Below are positions 16,941-25,024 of a stretch of 39,871 bases of DNA, piece by piece. A model generated the notes under the pieces. That model ran no database searches and was not told the DNA's origin. It saw nothing but the letters and a program-made list of their open reading frames with translations. The DNA is from Hyphomonadaceae bacterium (GTDB lineage Bacteria; Pseudomonadota; Alphaproteobacteria; Caulobacterales; Hyphomonadaceae): assembly GCA_027485145.1 (NCBI GenBank), contig JAIXRO010000056.1, positions 1-39,871 of the forward strand, in the 5' to 3' direction. Position 1 is the first letter of the stretch. Every line of letters begins with the position of its first letter. Made by a program: the position numbers and the translations under genes.

Positions 16941-18743
16941 ATGATCCTGTCAGTAAGGCGCACCGTCTGCGCGTTTGCCGCGTCGATCTCTATCCTAGCA
17001 CCTGCATTTGCAGAGACTATACCGTCGAGTGTCGCGCCCGTTGAGCAAGCGCCTCCGAACATCCTGCTGATCCTTTTCGATGATGTCGGCTTCATGGGAA
17101 TCGAGCCGTATGGCAGCGATGCGCGCACGCCGCGGATCGCAGAACTTGCTCGCAGGGGCGTCACGCTTTCGCGCTACTATTCTTCACCGTTTTGCGCCCC
17201 CACCCGCGCCATGCTGATGACTGGTATGGACAGCCATCAGGTTGGAATGGGCACATTGGTTGAAACTGTAACGGATGAGATGCGCGCGTATCCCGGATAC
17301 TCCATGAAATGGAGCGCTGAACAAAAGACCATCGGCACCCTTTTGTCCCAGGCCGGCTACCAGACGTACGTGACCGGCAAGTGGGGGATCGGCGAGATCG
17401 GCGCAAACCTGCCGCACAAGTACGGGTTTGACCGCTCATATGTTCTCGATGCGACCGGCGGCAGCAATTACGACGCAAAGCCCTATCTGCCCGGATCGCA
17501 CGCGGTGGACTGGTTCGAAGATGGCAAACCGATTACGTTGCCCGAGGATTTCTATTCTTCGAGGTCCCTCGTCGACAAGATGATCGAATATGTCGATGGC
17601 GGCGATCCCGAACAGCCGTTCTTTGCGTATTTGTCTCTCCAGGCTGCCCATATGCCGATCCAGGCACCGGTCGAATTCGTGGACCGCTACAAAGGAAAAT
17701 TTGACAAAGGTTGGGACGTGATGCGCGAGGAACAGCTCAAGCGCGCGATCGATCTGGGACTCGTTCCGCCGACAACAAAACTTCCCCGCCCACCCAAAAC
17801 GCATCGTGCCTGGAACGATCTTTCAGCGGAGGAGCAACGTATCTCGGCCCGTGAGATGGAAGTAAACGCCGGAATGATGGAAGCAGCCGATCATCACATC
17901 GGCCGCTTGCTGGATCATTTGAAAGCCAAGGGACAACTCGACAACACGATTGTCATTGTGGCTTCTGACAATGGCGCCGAGTCTGGGCAAACATCGATTC
18001 CAGGGCCGGCCAATCTGGTGCTCGACGCGGTCAAGATGCTCGAGGGCTTCGATACATCGTACGAGAATCTCGGCCAGCGGAAGAGCCTGACGGCCGTTGG
18101 TCCTGAGTGGGCCGCCGTCCTTTCGGCTCCTTTCGATCTCTATAAATTCTATGGCAGCGAAGGCGGCCTTCGAGTTCCGATGGTTATCGCGGGCCCCGGG
18201 ATCGAGCCGGCCGGCATCGAACCGGCTCCCGTACATGTGGCAGATCTTGTGCCGACCATGCTCGACGCGGCGGGAGTCGCGTACGAGCCCAGCAGCTTCT
18301 ACGGGCGCAGCGCCATGCCTATGCTGTCGGGCCAATCTGAGACGACGTACGCAGATGACGAGAGCTTTGCGATCGAGGTCAGCGGCAATGCGGCTCTCTA
18401 TCGTGGAAGCTGGAAGATCACACGAAATACGCCGCCCCTCGGGGATGCACAGTGGCGGCTTTATGATTTGTCTGTCGATCCAGGCGAGACGACGGATCTG
18501 TCTTCAGCGCGCCCCGAACTGTTCCAGGAAATGCTGCAGGAATATGCGGCCTATGCTGATAACGTCGGCGTATTCGATGTCGGACCAGATGAATACGCCA
18601 TTACTGTTTTGTCCAACAAGTTGACCACTAAAGTCGCGCACAAGTACTGGCCGCATGCTCTCGGTCTTGTGCTTGCCCTGCTCGCTGCCACGTTCGTGGC
18701 CGTCCGGCTATTGCTGGGCTTGTTCCGGCGCCGCGCTGTTTAG
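16941..18743 (+). CDS. Membrane-anchored periplasmic arylsulfatase
   Basis: 600 residues from ATG 16941 (TTAGGAG upstream). Residues 1-24 form a signal peptide ending AFA. The sulfatase domain starts at NILLILFDDVG (metal-binding Asp47/Asp48) and carries the signature FCAPTRAMLMTG, in which Cys85 (CxPxR) must be converted to formylglycine. YVTGKWGIGE and VIVASDNGAES supply further active-site residues. The C-terminus has a hydrophobic helix (LGLVLALLAATFVAVRLLLG) followed by RRR, anchoring the enzyme to the inner membrane with the catalytic domain outside. The substrate is a sulfate ester, identity unknown. The activating enzyme is not in this window. Confidence 0.92.
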   Translation: MILSVRRTVCAFAASISILAPAFAETIPSSVAPVEQAPPNILLILFDDVGFMGIEPYGSDARTPRIAELARRGVTLSRYYSSPFCAPTRAMLMTGMDSHQVGMGTLVETVTDEMRAYPGYSMKWSAEQKTIGTLLSQAGYQTYVTGKWGIGEIGANLPHKYGFDRSYVLDATGGSNYDAKPYLPGSHAVDWFEDGKPITLPEDFYSSRSLVDKMIEYVDGGDPEQPFFAYLSLQAAHMPIQAPVEFVDRYKGKFDKGWDVMREEQLKRAIDLGLVPPTTKLPRPPKTHRAWNDLSAEEQRISAREMEVNAGMMEAADHHIGRLLDHLKAKGQLDNTIVIVASDNGAESGQTSIPGPANLVLDAVKMLEGFDTSYENLGQRKSLTAVGPEWAAVLSAPFDLYKFYGSEGGLRVPMVIAGPGIEPAGIEPAPVHVADLVPTMLDAAGVAYEPSSFYGRSAMPMLSGQSETTYADDESFAIEVSGNAALYRGSWKITRNTPPLGDAQWRLYDLSVDPGETTDLSSARPELFQEMLQEYAAYADNVGVFDVGPDEYAITVLSNKLTTKVAHKYWPHALGLVLALLAATFVAVRLLLGLFRRRAV

Positions 18744-18784
18744 GACTCGATTTGAGTCAGCGCTCTTGAACTTAACTCTCGAAC

Positions 18785-19630
18785 TTGGGTCGTCCCGTGA
18801 CCGTGCTGTTTTCCGTTCTGATCCCGCTCATCGTGCTTGTCGTACTCGGATTGTACTTTCTACGTCCGATCTTGGCACTGCTTGGGCTGCACAGGCACTA
18901 TACGATCCCTGATTTCGATCTTTCCGGGCGACGGGCATTGATCGTATGCACGAACCATAACCGGCTTGATCCGCGCAACCAGGACACTGGTGCTTTCGGA
19001 TCAGAATTCACTGTGCCCTACTATGCCTTCATCAATGCAGGCCTTGAGGTCGAGATGGCCTCACCGAAGGGTGGGGAGATACCGATCCAACCGCCTTCCT
19101 GGTCCTGGCCGCTCGCTTGCGAAGATGATCGCCGGTTCATGGCTGACACCTCGGCTATGCTGAAGCTGAAGAGGTCCAAGCGGGTCGCAGAAATAGATCC
19201 GGACACGTACGACATAATCTTCATGGCTGGGGGCTGGGGCGCGGCCTATGACCTGATGCAGAGCGAGGAGCTGGCTGATCTGGTAACCAGAGCCAACGCA
19301 GCTGGAAAGATTATCGGTTCCGTCTGTCACGGCGCGCTTGGACTTTGCAGCGCGAAAGGCCTCGACGGCGGCCCCTTGGTGAAGGGCCGCCGAGTAACCG
19401 GTGTGACCAACAGGCAGATCAACACGTTCGGAATCGCCGTTACTCCAAAACACCCGGAGGAGGAACTCAGAAAGGCCGGCGCGATTTTCGAATGCCAGCA
19501 TGGATGGCTGGATCCATTCATGACCCACACAAGCATCGACGGCAATTTGATCACAGGACAAAATCAAAACAGTGGTTACGAAACCGCGCACCGAATTCTC
19601 GAAAAGATTGCGACGAAACGAAACGCCTAA
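18785..19630 (+). CDS. DJ-1/PfpI (Hsp31-like) protein with N-terminal membrane helix
   Basis: Up to 281 residues from TTG 18785; GTG 18797 or 18803 are equally possible, because an in-frame stop at 18773 limits the choice and no clear ribosome site is seen. Residues 5-30 form a strong membrane helix (LIPLIVLVVLGLYF). The rest is a DJ-1/PfpI glutamine-amidotransferase-like fold of Hsp31 type: TGAFGSEFTVPYYAF (Glu74), IIFMAGGWGAAYDL, the nucleophile elbow GSVCHGALGL (Cys181, His182) and ITGQNQNSG near the end. Hsp31 proteins act as chaperones or glyoxalase III/deglycases. Membrane anchoring is unusual for the family. It follows the arylsulfatase by 41 bases. Confidence 0.85.
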   Translation: MGRPVTVLFSVLIPLIVLVVLGLYFLRPILALLGLHRHYTIPDFDLSGRRALIVCTNHNRLDPRNQDTGAFGSEFTVPYYAFINAGLEVEMASPKGGEIPIQPPSWSWPLACEDDRRFMADTSAMLKLKRSKRVAEIDPDTYDIIFMAGGWGAAYDLMQSEELADLVTRANAAGKIIGSVCHGALGLCSAKGLDGGPLVKGRRVTGVTNRQINTFGIAVTPKHPEEELRKAGAIFECQHGWLDPFMTHTSIDGNLITGQNQNSGYETAHRILEKIATKRNA

Positions 19631-19642
19631 CCCTCAATCCAA

Positions 19643-20182
19643 ATGCCTTTCGATCGTCACATTTCAAAGCAGCGCAGTGGTACAACTGCTTCTTTAGTCG
19701 TTAGCTGGCGACCTTTCGATCGGGCGGCGTTTGGTACCATTTACAGCGCGATCATGGTGCTCAGCATACTGATGGCGCTGGAACGAGAACCAACCGCACC
19801 GTTTCGGCCTGCCATCGTTCTTTTTGGATCGATTTTGGCCATGACACTTGCACGGTCATTCGCCGCGTTGATCTCGCATGCGATCGAGACAGGCGAGCGG
19901 ATGATGACCCCTCCAGCTTTGCAAAGGGCATGGGCCGGCAGTCAATCGACTTTTGCGGTTGTCCTCCTCCCGACAGCTTTGTTCACCGCGGTTGGAATAG
20001 ACAGCCTCAAACTGCAAACGGCCGTTCTGGTGTCGCAACTGTACTGCATTTTGATTCTTGTTGTCTTCGGGGGACGCGTCGGATGGGTCGTTGGCCGCGA
20101 TATCTGGCTACCGATTATCGGCGCCACTTGTGCGGGCGCTCTCGGATTTGCACTCGCTGCACTGAAGTACGCAATGCAATAG
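19643..20182 (+). CDS. Hypothetical inner-membrane protein
   Basis: 179 residues from ATG 19643, 12 bases after the DJ-1 gene, hence probably in the same operon. I do not recognise a family. About four to five hydrophobic segments are visible (around residues 30-45, 57-78, 98-117, 122-145 and 152-176), with a cytoplasmic-looking basic N-terminus. It contains GERMMTPPALQRAWAGSQ between segments. No catalytic motif is seen. Context suggests an accessory to the membrane-anchored arylsulfatase and DJ-1 proteins. Confidence 0.7.
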   Translation: MPFDRHISKQRSGTTASLVVSWRPFDRAAFGTIYSAIMVLSILMALEREPTAPFRPAIVLFGSILAMTLARSFAALISHAIETGERMMTPPALQRAWAGSQSTFAVVLLPTALFTAVGIDSLKLQTAVLVSQLYCILILVVFGGRVGWVVGRDIWLPIIGATCAGALGFALAALKYAMQ

Positions 20183-20284
20183 GCGAATGCGCTTGAAGTC
20201 CATGTGTTTCGTCCTGGCATCCGGAACTCTGAAAGCCGTGCTGTTTGTTCTAGATTGGTGATCTTGAACGATTGCCCAAGCGAG

Positions 20285-20321
20285 TGGCCATAACTGAATA
20301 TTCTTTGGCCTCGCCTGAGCT
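20285..20321 (+). promoter_or_regulatory. 37-bp repeated element, copy 2 (before beta-barrel gene)
   Basis: Second copy of the element at 16837-16873, beginning TGGCCATAACTGAATA and ending GAGCT. It lies in the 291-base gap before the beta-barrel gene, 152 bases ahead of its start. The rest of this gap shows no gene. Confidence 0.55.
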
Positions 20322-20473
20322 TCCCCGGGTCTCACCCCTCAATCATAATCATAACGTGTTCGGCCAACCGAAATCCCAATCGCAGCGCAACATGCGTCCC
20401 CAGCGCATCGGCGCCGAAAGCCCAACCATGTTGCTGTTTGCAATCAGCGTTTGCTAGAAGAGAGGACTCTGTC

Positions 20474-21220
20474 GTGGCTTTGAAACCGATCTTTTTCCTT
20501 GCTGCTTTTGCGCTTCCAGCACCGGCCTTCGCTCAAGAAGAATGGCAGTACAAAGCGACTGTGTACGGATGGTTTCCTGGCGTCTCTGCAATCGTGGAAA
20601 CTCCGGTCGGTGACGCTGAAGCGGAGGCCGACTTCGACGAAGTTCTAGAAGACCTCGACATCGCTTTCCTCGGCGCGCTGGAAGCCAAGAAAGGCCGTTT
20701 CTCGCTCGTTGGTGACCTGCAGTTTTTTGACATCGGGGTCGAAAGCGCCACGCCGTCAGGTGCGGTCTTCAGTGAAGTGGAAGTGGATTCGCAAATGGCG
20801 CTGTTCAGCGCGTACGCGACTTACGCCGTTATCGATAATGACCGAACGCGTTTTGATATTGGCGGCGGCTCGCGCTTTGTCGGCGCAACGATCGATACCC
20901 GTCTGACGGGCCAGGGCGCGGTGCCAAATGTATTGCTTTCAAATGACGGAAGCTGGGCAGATCTTCTAATTGCGGCCCGGGTGAACCAGGCTCTGAATGA
21001 CCGCTGGTTCGGCGTCGCCTACGCCGATATCGGAGGCTTCGGCATCGGCGACTCTTCGGAGCTGACTTGGCAAGCTTCTGCTGGTGCCGGCTATCGGTTC
21101 GGGGGAAGCTGGTCTGCTGCCGCCGGCTATCGTCACCTTTCGATCGAGCGCGCATTCGGTCCGACCGACATCACAGTCGAGGTCTCGGGTCCCTTTCTAG
21201 GGGTCCAGAAATCGTTCTGA
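20474..21220 (+). CDS. Putative outer-membrane beta-barrel protein
   Basis: 248 residues from GTG 20474, chosen because GAGAGGAC lies upstream and the product then starts with a clean signal peptide (MALKPIFFLAAFALPAPAFA, cut before QEEW). The mature protein alternates short amphipathic strands with glycine- and aspartate-rich turns, for example WQASAGAGYRFGGSWSAAAGYRHLS, and ends in Phe, the usual outer-membrane insertion signal. An acidic insert (DAEAEADFDEVLEDLD) lies near residue 50. No specific family is recognised beyond OmpA/porin-like small barrels. It is the first gene of a run of four envelope proteins. Confidence 0.78.
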   Translation: MALKPIFFLAAFALPAPAFAQEEWQYKATVYGWFPGVSAIVETPVGDAEAEADFDEVLEDLDIAFLGALEAKKGRFSLVGDLQFFDIGVESATPSGAVFSEVEVDSQMALFSAYATYAVIDNDRTRFDIGGGSRFVGATIDTRLTGQGAVPNVLLSNDGSWADLLIAARVNQALNDRWFGVAYADIGGFGIGDSSELTWQASAGAGYRFGGSWSAAAGYRHLSIERAFGPTDITVEVSGPFLGVQKSF

Positions 21221-21263
21221 AGGCAAAGCGAGTTCGGCAGTCGAGTGGACGGAAACAATCGCC

Positions 21264-21659
21264 ATGAAAAGTTCGCTCAAACTGGCTTCATTTCTCTTTG
21301 GCCTTGTATTCATCTGCGTCGGGCTCGCATGGCAGATCGCACCGGCGTACGCGAGCGCGCGACTTGGACTGCCTTTTCCGGGCGGACTCGGCCTAAGTTC
21401 GCAGATCGCCAATTTGGGATCGTGCTTTATCACGCTAGGGCTCTGCATCTTGATCGGGCTCACCAGATATGAGCGCGATTGGCTCCATGCGGCTATCCTG
21501 CTTTTGGGGTTTGCGTTCGCCGAAAGCCTCATTGCCTGGCTGTTGCACGGCGCCACCTTCGCGCTCCGCATGATGACCGTCGAAGCCCTCATTATTGCGT
21601 TACTCGTCTGTGTAACCAATCAACTCGCTCAACCTCATCACAGGACGCCCCCGCCATGA
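21264..21659 (+). CDS. Small four-helix membrane protein
   Basis: 131 residues from ATG 21264. Four hydrophobic segments are visible (about 5-28, 45-66, 73-96 and 100-120), with little between them, so an integral inner-membrane protein. No residues suggest an enzyme. General appearance resembles DUF4345-type small membrane proteins, but I cannot confirm this. Its stop overlaps the next start (ATGA), indicating translational coupling to the small lipoprotein. Confidence 0.72.
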   Translation: MKSSLKLASFLFGLVFICVGLAWQIAPAYASARLGLPFPGGLGLSSQIANLGSCFITLGLCILIGLTRYERDWLHAAILLLGFAFAESLIAWLLHGATFALRMMTVEALIIALLVCVTNQLAQPHHRTPPP

Positions 21660-21994
21660 GACTTGCCGCACTGCTTCTCCTCGCCGTTATCACTGGCTGT
21701 GCGACTACCAGCCATGAAGAAAGGGCCTCATTACTCGCTGAACCCATCGATTGCGCCTCGGCGGAAGCTGATATTGCTTCTCTTAAGGCTGCTATGCCGT
21801 CAAAGGGAGAGCGCGCACGATCGGTGGTTCAAACCATGACGCCCATTGGTGCCGTAGCTGGTGTGGCAACCGGATCATACACTGACCGCGCAGCCGTTTT
21901 GACAGGGCGCACTCAAGACGAGCTGTCCGCGCGCATTGAGGAGATCAAGGCGACGTGCAGCATAGAGCAACAATCTGCGACAGGGAGCAGATAG
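21656..21994 (+). CDS. Small lipoprotein
   Basis: 112 residues from ATG 21656, overlapping the previous stop by 4 bases. The signal sequence MRLAALLLLAVITGC ends in a classical lipobox (ITGC, Cys15). The mature part is mostly helical, with a glycine-rich hydrophobic stretch (TPIGAVAGVATGSY) reminiscent of glycine-zipper envelope lipoproteins, and two further Cys residues that could form a disulfide. No known domain is recognised. It lies directly before the DUF900 lipoprotein gene (1 base between stop and start). Confidence 0.78.
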   Translation: MRLAALLLLAVITGCATTSHEERASLLAEPIDCASAEADIASLKAAMPSKGERARSVVQTMTPIGAVAGVATGSYTDRAAVLTGRTQDELSARIEEIKATCSIEQQSATGSR

Positions 21995-21995
21995 G

Positions 21996-23132
21996 ATGCC
22001 GCGCCTGCGCCATTTCGATCCACGTTTCAACGCCGTGCTTGCCACCTTCTTCGTTCTGAGTGTTGTCAGTCTTTCGGGCTGCGCGAGCCGGGCACCGTCT
22101 TTATTGCTTCCGATCGAGGCTGCGCCTGCAGGCGGTAAAACAATCGACCTCCTCGCCATTACCACGCGCGCAACGTCCGATGTGCCGGGCGAAATCTATT
22201 CGGGTCAGCGCAGCCGCGACGTGACGGGCAGGATCATCACTGTCTCGATCCCGCCAAACCATCAACCGGGTCAGCTCGAATGGCCGTCGGGAGGCGAACC
22301 TGACATCGAGAACGAGTTTGCCGCGCTAAGCGTCGAGACAACAACACCCGAAGGTGCGTGGGATTGGTTCGACGAACAGGAAACGCACGGCCGCCTCTTG
22401 ATCTTCGTGCATGGCTACAATGTGCGCTTCGCTGACGCGGTCCTTCGCCTTGCACAGATCACGAATGACATGCCGGTCTTGGCGGCGCCTGTGCTGTTTT
22501 CCTGGCCCTCAGGTGGTGAGCTGCTGGGATACAACTACGACAAAGAGAGCGCGACCTACGCCCGTGACGCCCTTGAGCTGGTCCTCTCCGAGGCTATTGA
22601 GAGCGAGCGCGTTTCCCAGATCACGATACTCGCTCATTCCATGGGTAGCTGGATCACCATGGAAACACTGCGCCAAATGGCCATTCGCAACGGCCGGGTG
22701 CATGAAAAGGTCGTCGACGTGATCCTTGCGGCGCCAGACTTGGATATCGATGTCTTCGAGCAGCAGTTCCTCACGCTCGGCGAAAGCCGTCCGTTCTTCA
22801 CCTTCATCGTGTCCGCCGACGACCGGGCACTGGGTTTGTCGAAGATGCTGGCACGAGGCGAGCAACGGCTGGGTGCCATCGATCCATCGCAGGAGCCCTA
22901 TCGTTCGCGCATTGAATCAACGCGCGGGGTTACAGTCATCGATCTCAAGGATGTCGAAGGCGGTGGCGGTGCGCATCACTCGAAGTTCGCCGAGAGTGGC
23001 GAGATGCTCGACTTCGTCCGCCGCACGCTGGCTGACGACGACATCGACCTTGCCGAGCGCACTTCTATCGGCGAGCAGGCTGGTGCGGTGATCGTGACAT
23101 TGGGTCTTGGCGTTGCAGAGATCTCGGAATGA
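21996..23132 (+). CDS. DUF900-type alpha/beta hydrolase lipoprotein
   Basis: 378 residues from ATG 21996 with CAGGGAG upstream. The N-terminal hydrophobic segment ends in LSGC (Cys29), predicting lipid attachment. The catalytic domain fits PF05990 (DUF900): LLIFVHGYNVRFADAVLR at 134-151, FSWPSGGELLGYNYD, and the nucleophile elbow AHSMGSW (Ser215). A late His-rich GGGAHHSKFAESGEM may supply the catalytic His. Family members are extracytoplasmic hydrolases of unknown substrate. Last gene of the four-gene envelope operon, convergent with the GST gene 18 bases away. Confidence 0.88.
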   Translation: MPRLRHFDPRFNAVLATFFVLSVVSLSGCASRAPSLLLPIEAAPAGGKTIDLLAITTRATSDVPGEIYSGQRSRDVTGRIITVSIPPNHQPGQLEWPSGGEPDIENEFAALSVETTTPEGAWDWFDEQETHGRLLIFVHGYNVRFADAVLRLAQITNDMPVLAAPVLFSWPSGGELLGYNYDKESATYARDALELVLSEAIESERVSQITILAHSMGSWITMETLRQMAIRNGRVHEKVVDVILAAPDLDIDVFEQQFLTLGESRPFFTFIVSADDRALGLSKMLARGEQRLGAIDPSQEPYRSRIESTRGVTVIDLKDVEGGGGAHHSKFAESGEMLDFVRRTLADDDIDLAERTSIGEQAGAVIVTLGLGVAEISE

Positions 23133-23139
23133 CCTGAAA

Positions 23140-23152
23140 AGCGTTGAACGCT
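23140..23152. terminator. Short bidirectional hairpin between convergent genes
   Basis: AGCGTTGAACGCT, a 13-base perfect palindrome flanked by AAA on one side and ATT on the other, lies exactly between the two convergent stops. The stem is short (5 bp with a 3-base loop), so termination is plausible but unproven. Confidence 0.3.
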
Positions 23153-24173
23153 ATTCCGGACTGGCCATGATGAACGGCAGGCACCCTGTCTCTGCAAGCA
23201 GATCAACAAGAACTGAATCGCCCGACACCTCTGCAAACTTGCGTCTCAGCTCGTCCAGCGTCACCGCCTGATACTTGAATGTTTTCTGTTGGAAGGTGTG
23301 GCCATTCATTTCAAGGCGGGTCTCTGCCTGACCGGCGTTGAAGGCGCGTTGATTTGCGACCATCCACGGCAGGAAGCGCGATGCCATCTCCTGGCTTAGG
23401 ATTGGCGCCAGTGTGGGCTTCAGCGCTTCAATAGATTCGAATTCACCCTCCGACGACGGATCAAGCATTCGCTTGATGTAGGCGACCAGTTTCGGCGCAT
23501 TGGTCTCCAGAAAGGCACGTGCCGTAGGGTCCGTCCACGCCTGGTACAGATTGCACCACAGTCCGAAGTCTCCAAAGCAAGGGCGCCTACCCAAGAGGTA
23601 CGGCCGCGTCTGGAAGTGCACTTCGAGCAACGCGGCAAGATTCTCAAAGGACGCTTTCAGCTGGGGAATATTGGTCTCATTGCCACCGGAATAGACCAGA
23701 CGCGGCACCATGCGCCGTACCATCAAGCGTGCTGCCACGGGCCTCGCGATGGCAGACCACCATTCGCCGCTGAACCGTTCCCGAGCGAGGCGCTCGCCAG
23801 TCGCCTTTGCGTCGGCGGGGTAGAACCAACGCTGGAAGAACATCAGCTTGTTGCACCACTCATCACCGAACTCCTCGAACAGGCACGAGAGGAACCAGAG
23901 CGCGCGGTCATGCGGGTGAATGCTGGGTTCGGGATAGTCAGCTTCCAGGCGCTCCAGAATGGGCGTTGAATCCTGCATGGTTTCACCATTCGGGAAGAAC
24001 AATAGAGGGATGAGCTGGACTTTGGCGTGCCGTTGGAACTCTTTTTCGGCGCGCAGGTTGCGGCTCATCCAGTCGAATGGGATGTTCTTGTATTTCAGTA
24101 AGGACTGAACCTTCATTGTATAGGGAGACGGCTCAAGACCCATCAGGCGAAAGCGGGGGGCAGCTTCAGGCAT
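23151..24173 (-). CDS. Glutathione S-transferase-family protein, long form
   Basis: 340 residues from ATG 24173 (GAGGACC upstream). Residues 8-85 form a thioredoxin-like GST N-terminal domain (EPSPYTMKVQSLLKYKNIPFDW, QLIPLLFFPNGETMQDSTPILERLE); from about 95 to 250 there is a helical GST C-terminal domain. It is much longer than a normal GST (about 200-230 aa), with an extra 90-residue C-terminal region (WMVANQRAFNAGQAETRLEMNG to the end) I do not recognise. Last gene in the catabolic cluster, so it may act on a glutathione conjugate or intermediate; this is inference. Confidence 0.85.
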   Translation of the reverse strand: MPEAAPRFRLMGLEPSPYTMKVQSLLKYKNIPFDWMSRNLRAEKEFQRHAKVQLIPLLFFPNGETMQDSTPILERLEADYPEPSIHPHDRALWFLSCLFEEFGDEWCNKLMFFQRWFYPADAKATGERLARERFSGEWWSAIARPVAARLMVRRMVPRLVYSGGNETNIPQLKASFENLAALLEVHFQTRPYLLGRRPCFGDFGLWCNLYQAWTDPTARAFLETNAPKLVAYIKRMLDPSSEGEFESIEALKPTLAPILSQEMASRFLPWMVANQRAFNAGQAETRLEMNGHTFQQKTFKYQAVTLDELRRKFAEVSGDSVLVDLLAETGCLPFIMASPE

Positions 24174-24295
24174 CGCAGGTCCTCGTTGTCTGGCGCAACA
24201 CAAGTTGACTATTCACGCGGTGGAACTCAGCCCCCTCCGTCGCGCGGGCGCCGGTCGCCTGACGAACACTCTGGGTCTGAGCAGCTTTGGAGTGT

Positions 24296-24976
24296 TCAGC
24301 GCTGAACGATATCGCCCGCCTTCTTGACGAAATCTGCCGCCGCGTCCTTGTCGTCGGCCTTGACTGAGGGCGCGGGAACTTCGAGACCGCGCCGGCACGC
24401 CGGTCTCGCCTCGATCGCCTTGCGCCAACGGGTCAGATGGTCGAGCCGTTCGATGTCGATGCCTGACCATTTATAAGTCCGCACCCAGCACCAGTTCGCA
24501 ATGTCGGCGATCGAAAAATTTCCTGCGAGCCATTCGTTCCCGGCGAGGTGCCCATCCAGAACTTCGAAGAGGCGGCGTCCTTCATTCTGGTAGCGGTCGA
24601 TGGCGGGTTGGATCTTTTCCGGAAAGTAGCGATAGAAAACACTGGCCTGGCCCATGATCGGGCCAACACCGCCCATCTGAAACATCAGCCACTGGATCAC
24701 GCGCGAGCGGCCCTTTGCGTCCGTCGGCATGAGCTGGCCGGTCTTTTCGGCAAGGTAGATCATGATCGCGCCGGACTCGAAGACCGCGAAATCGCCTGCC
24801 CCGCGATCCACAATCGTCGGGATCCGGCCATTCGGATTCAGCTTCAGATATTCCGGCGCCTTCTGTTCGCCCGCGGCAATGTTGACCGGCTTGACCGCGT
24901 AAGCCAGGTCAAGTTCTTCGAGTGTCACCGAGACTTTCCAGCCATTCGGCGTAGGTGCCGTGTACAGATCAATCAT
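24296..24976 (-). CDS. Glutathione S-transferase, YfcG/nu-class-like
   Basis: 226 residues. The N-terminal thioredoxin-like domain starts [21 protein letters not shown], the pattern of the YfcG/YghU/Ure2p-like group, with [12 protein letters not shown] (cis-Pro loop) and [13 protein letters not shown] (glutathione-binding Glu-Ser). The C-terminal helical domain has [18 protein letters not shown], also typical of this group, members of which show disulfide-bond oxidoreductase and peroxidase activity rather than conjugation. Located 48 bases downstream of the acyl-CoA ligase gene, in the same transcript. Confidence 0.9.
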   Translation of the reverse strand: MIDLYTAPTPNGWKVSVTLEELDLAYAVKPVNIAAGEQKAPEYLKLNPNGRIPTIVDRGAGDFAVFESGAIMIYLAEKTGQLMPTDAKGRSRVIQWLMFQMGGVGPIMGQASVFYRYFPEKIQPAIDRYQNEGRRLFEVLDGHLAGNEWLAGNFSIADIANWCWVRTYKWSGIDIERLDHLTRWRKAIEARPACRRGLEVPAPSVKADDKDAAADFVKKAGDIVQR

Positions 24977-25024
24977 ACTTCTGTTCTTTCTGTAGCCTGA
25001 CAGAACTTGCCTTCGCTGCTCACC

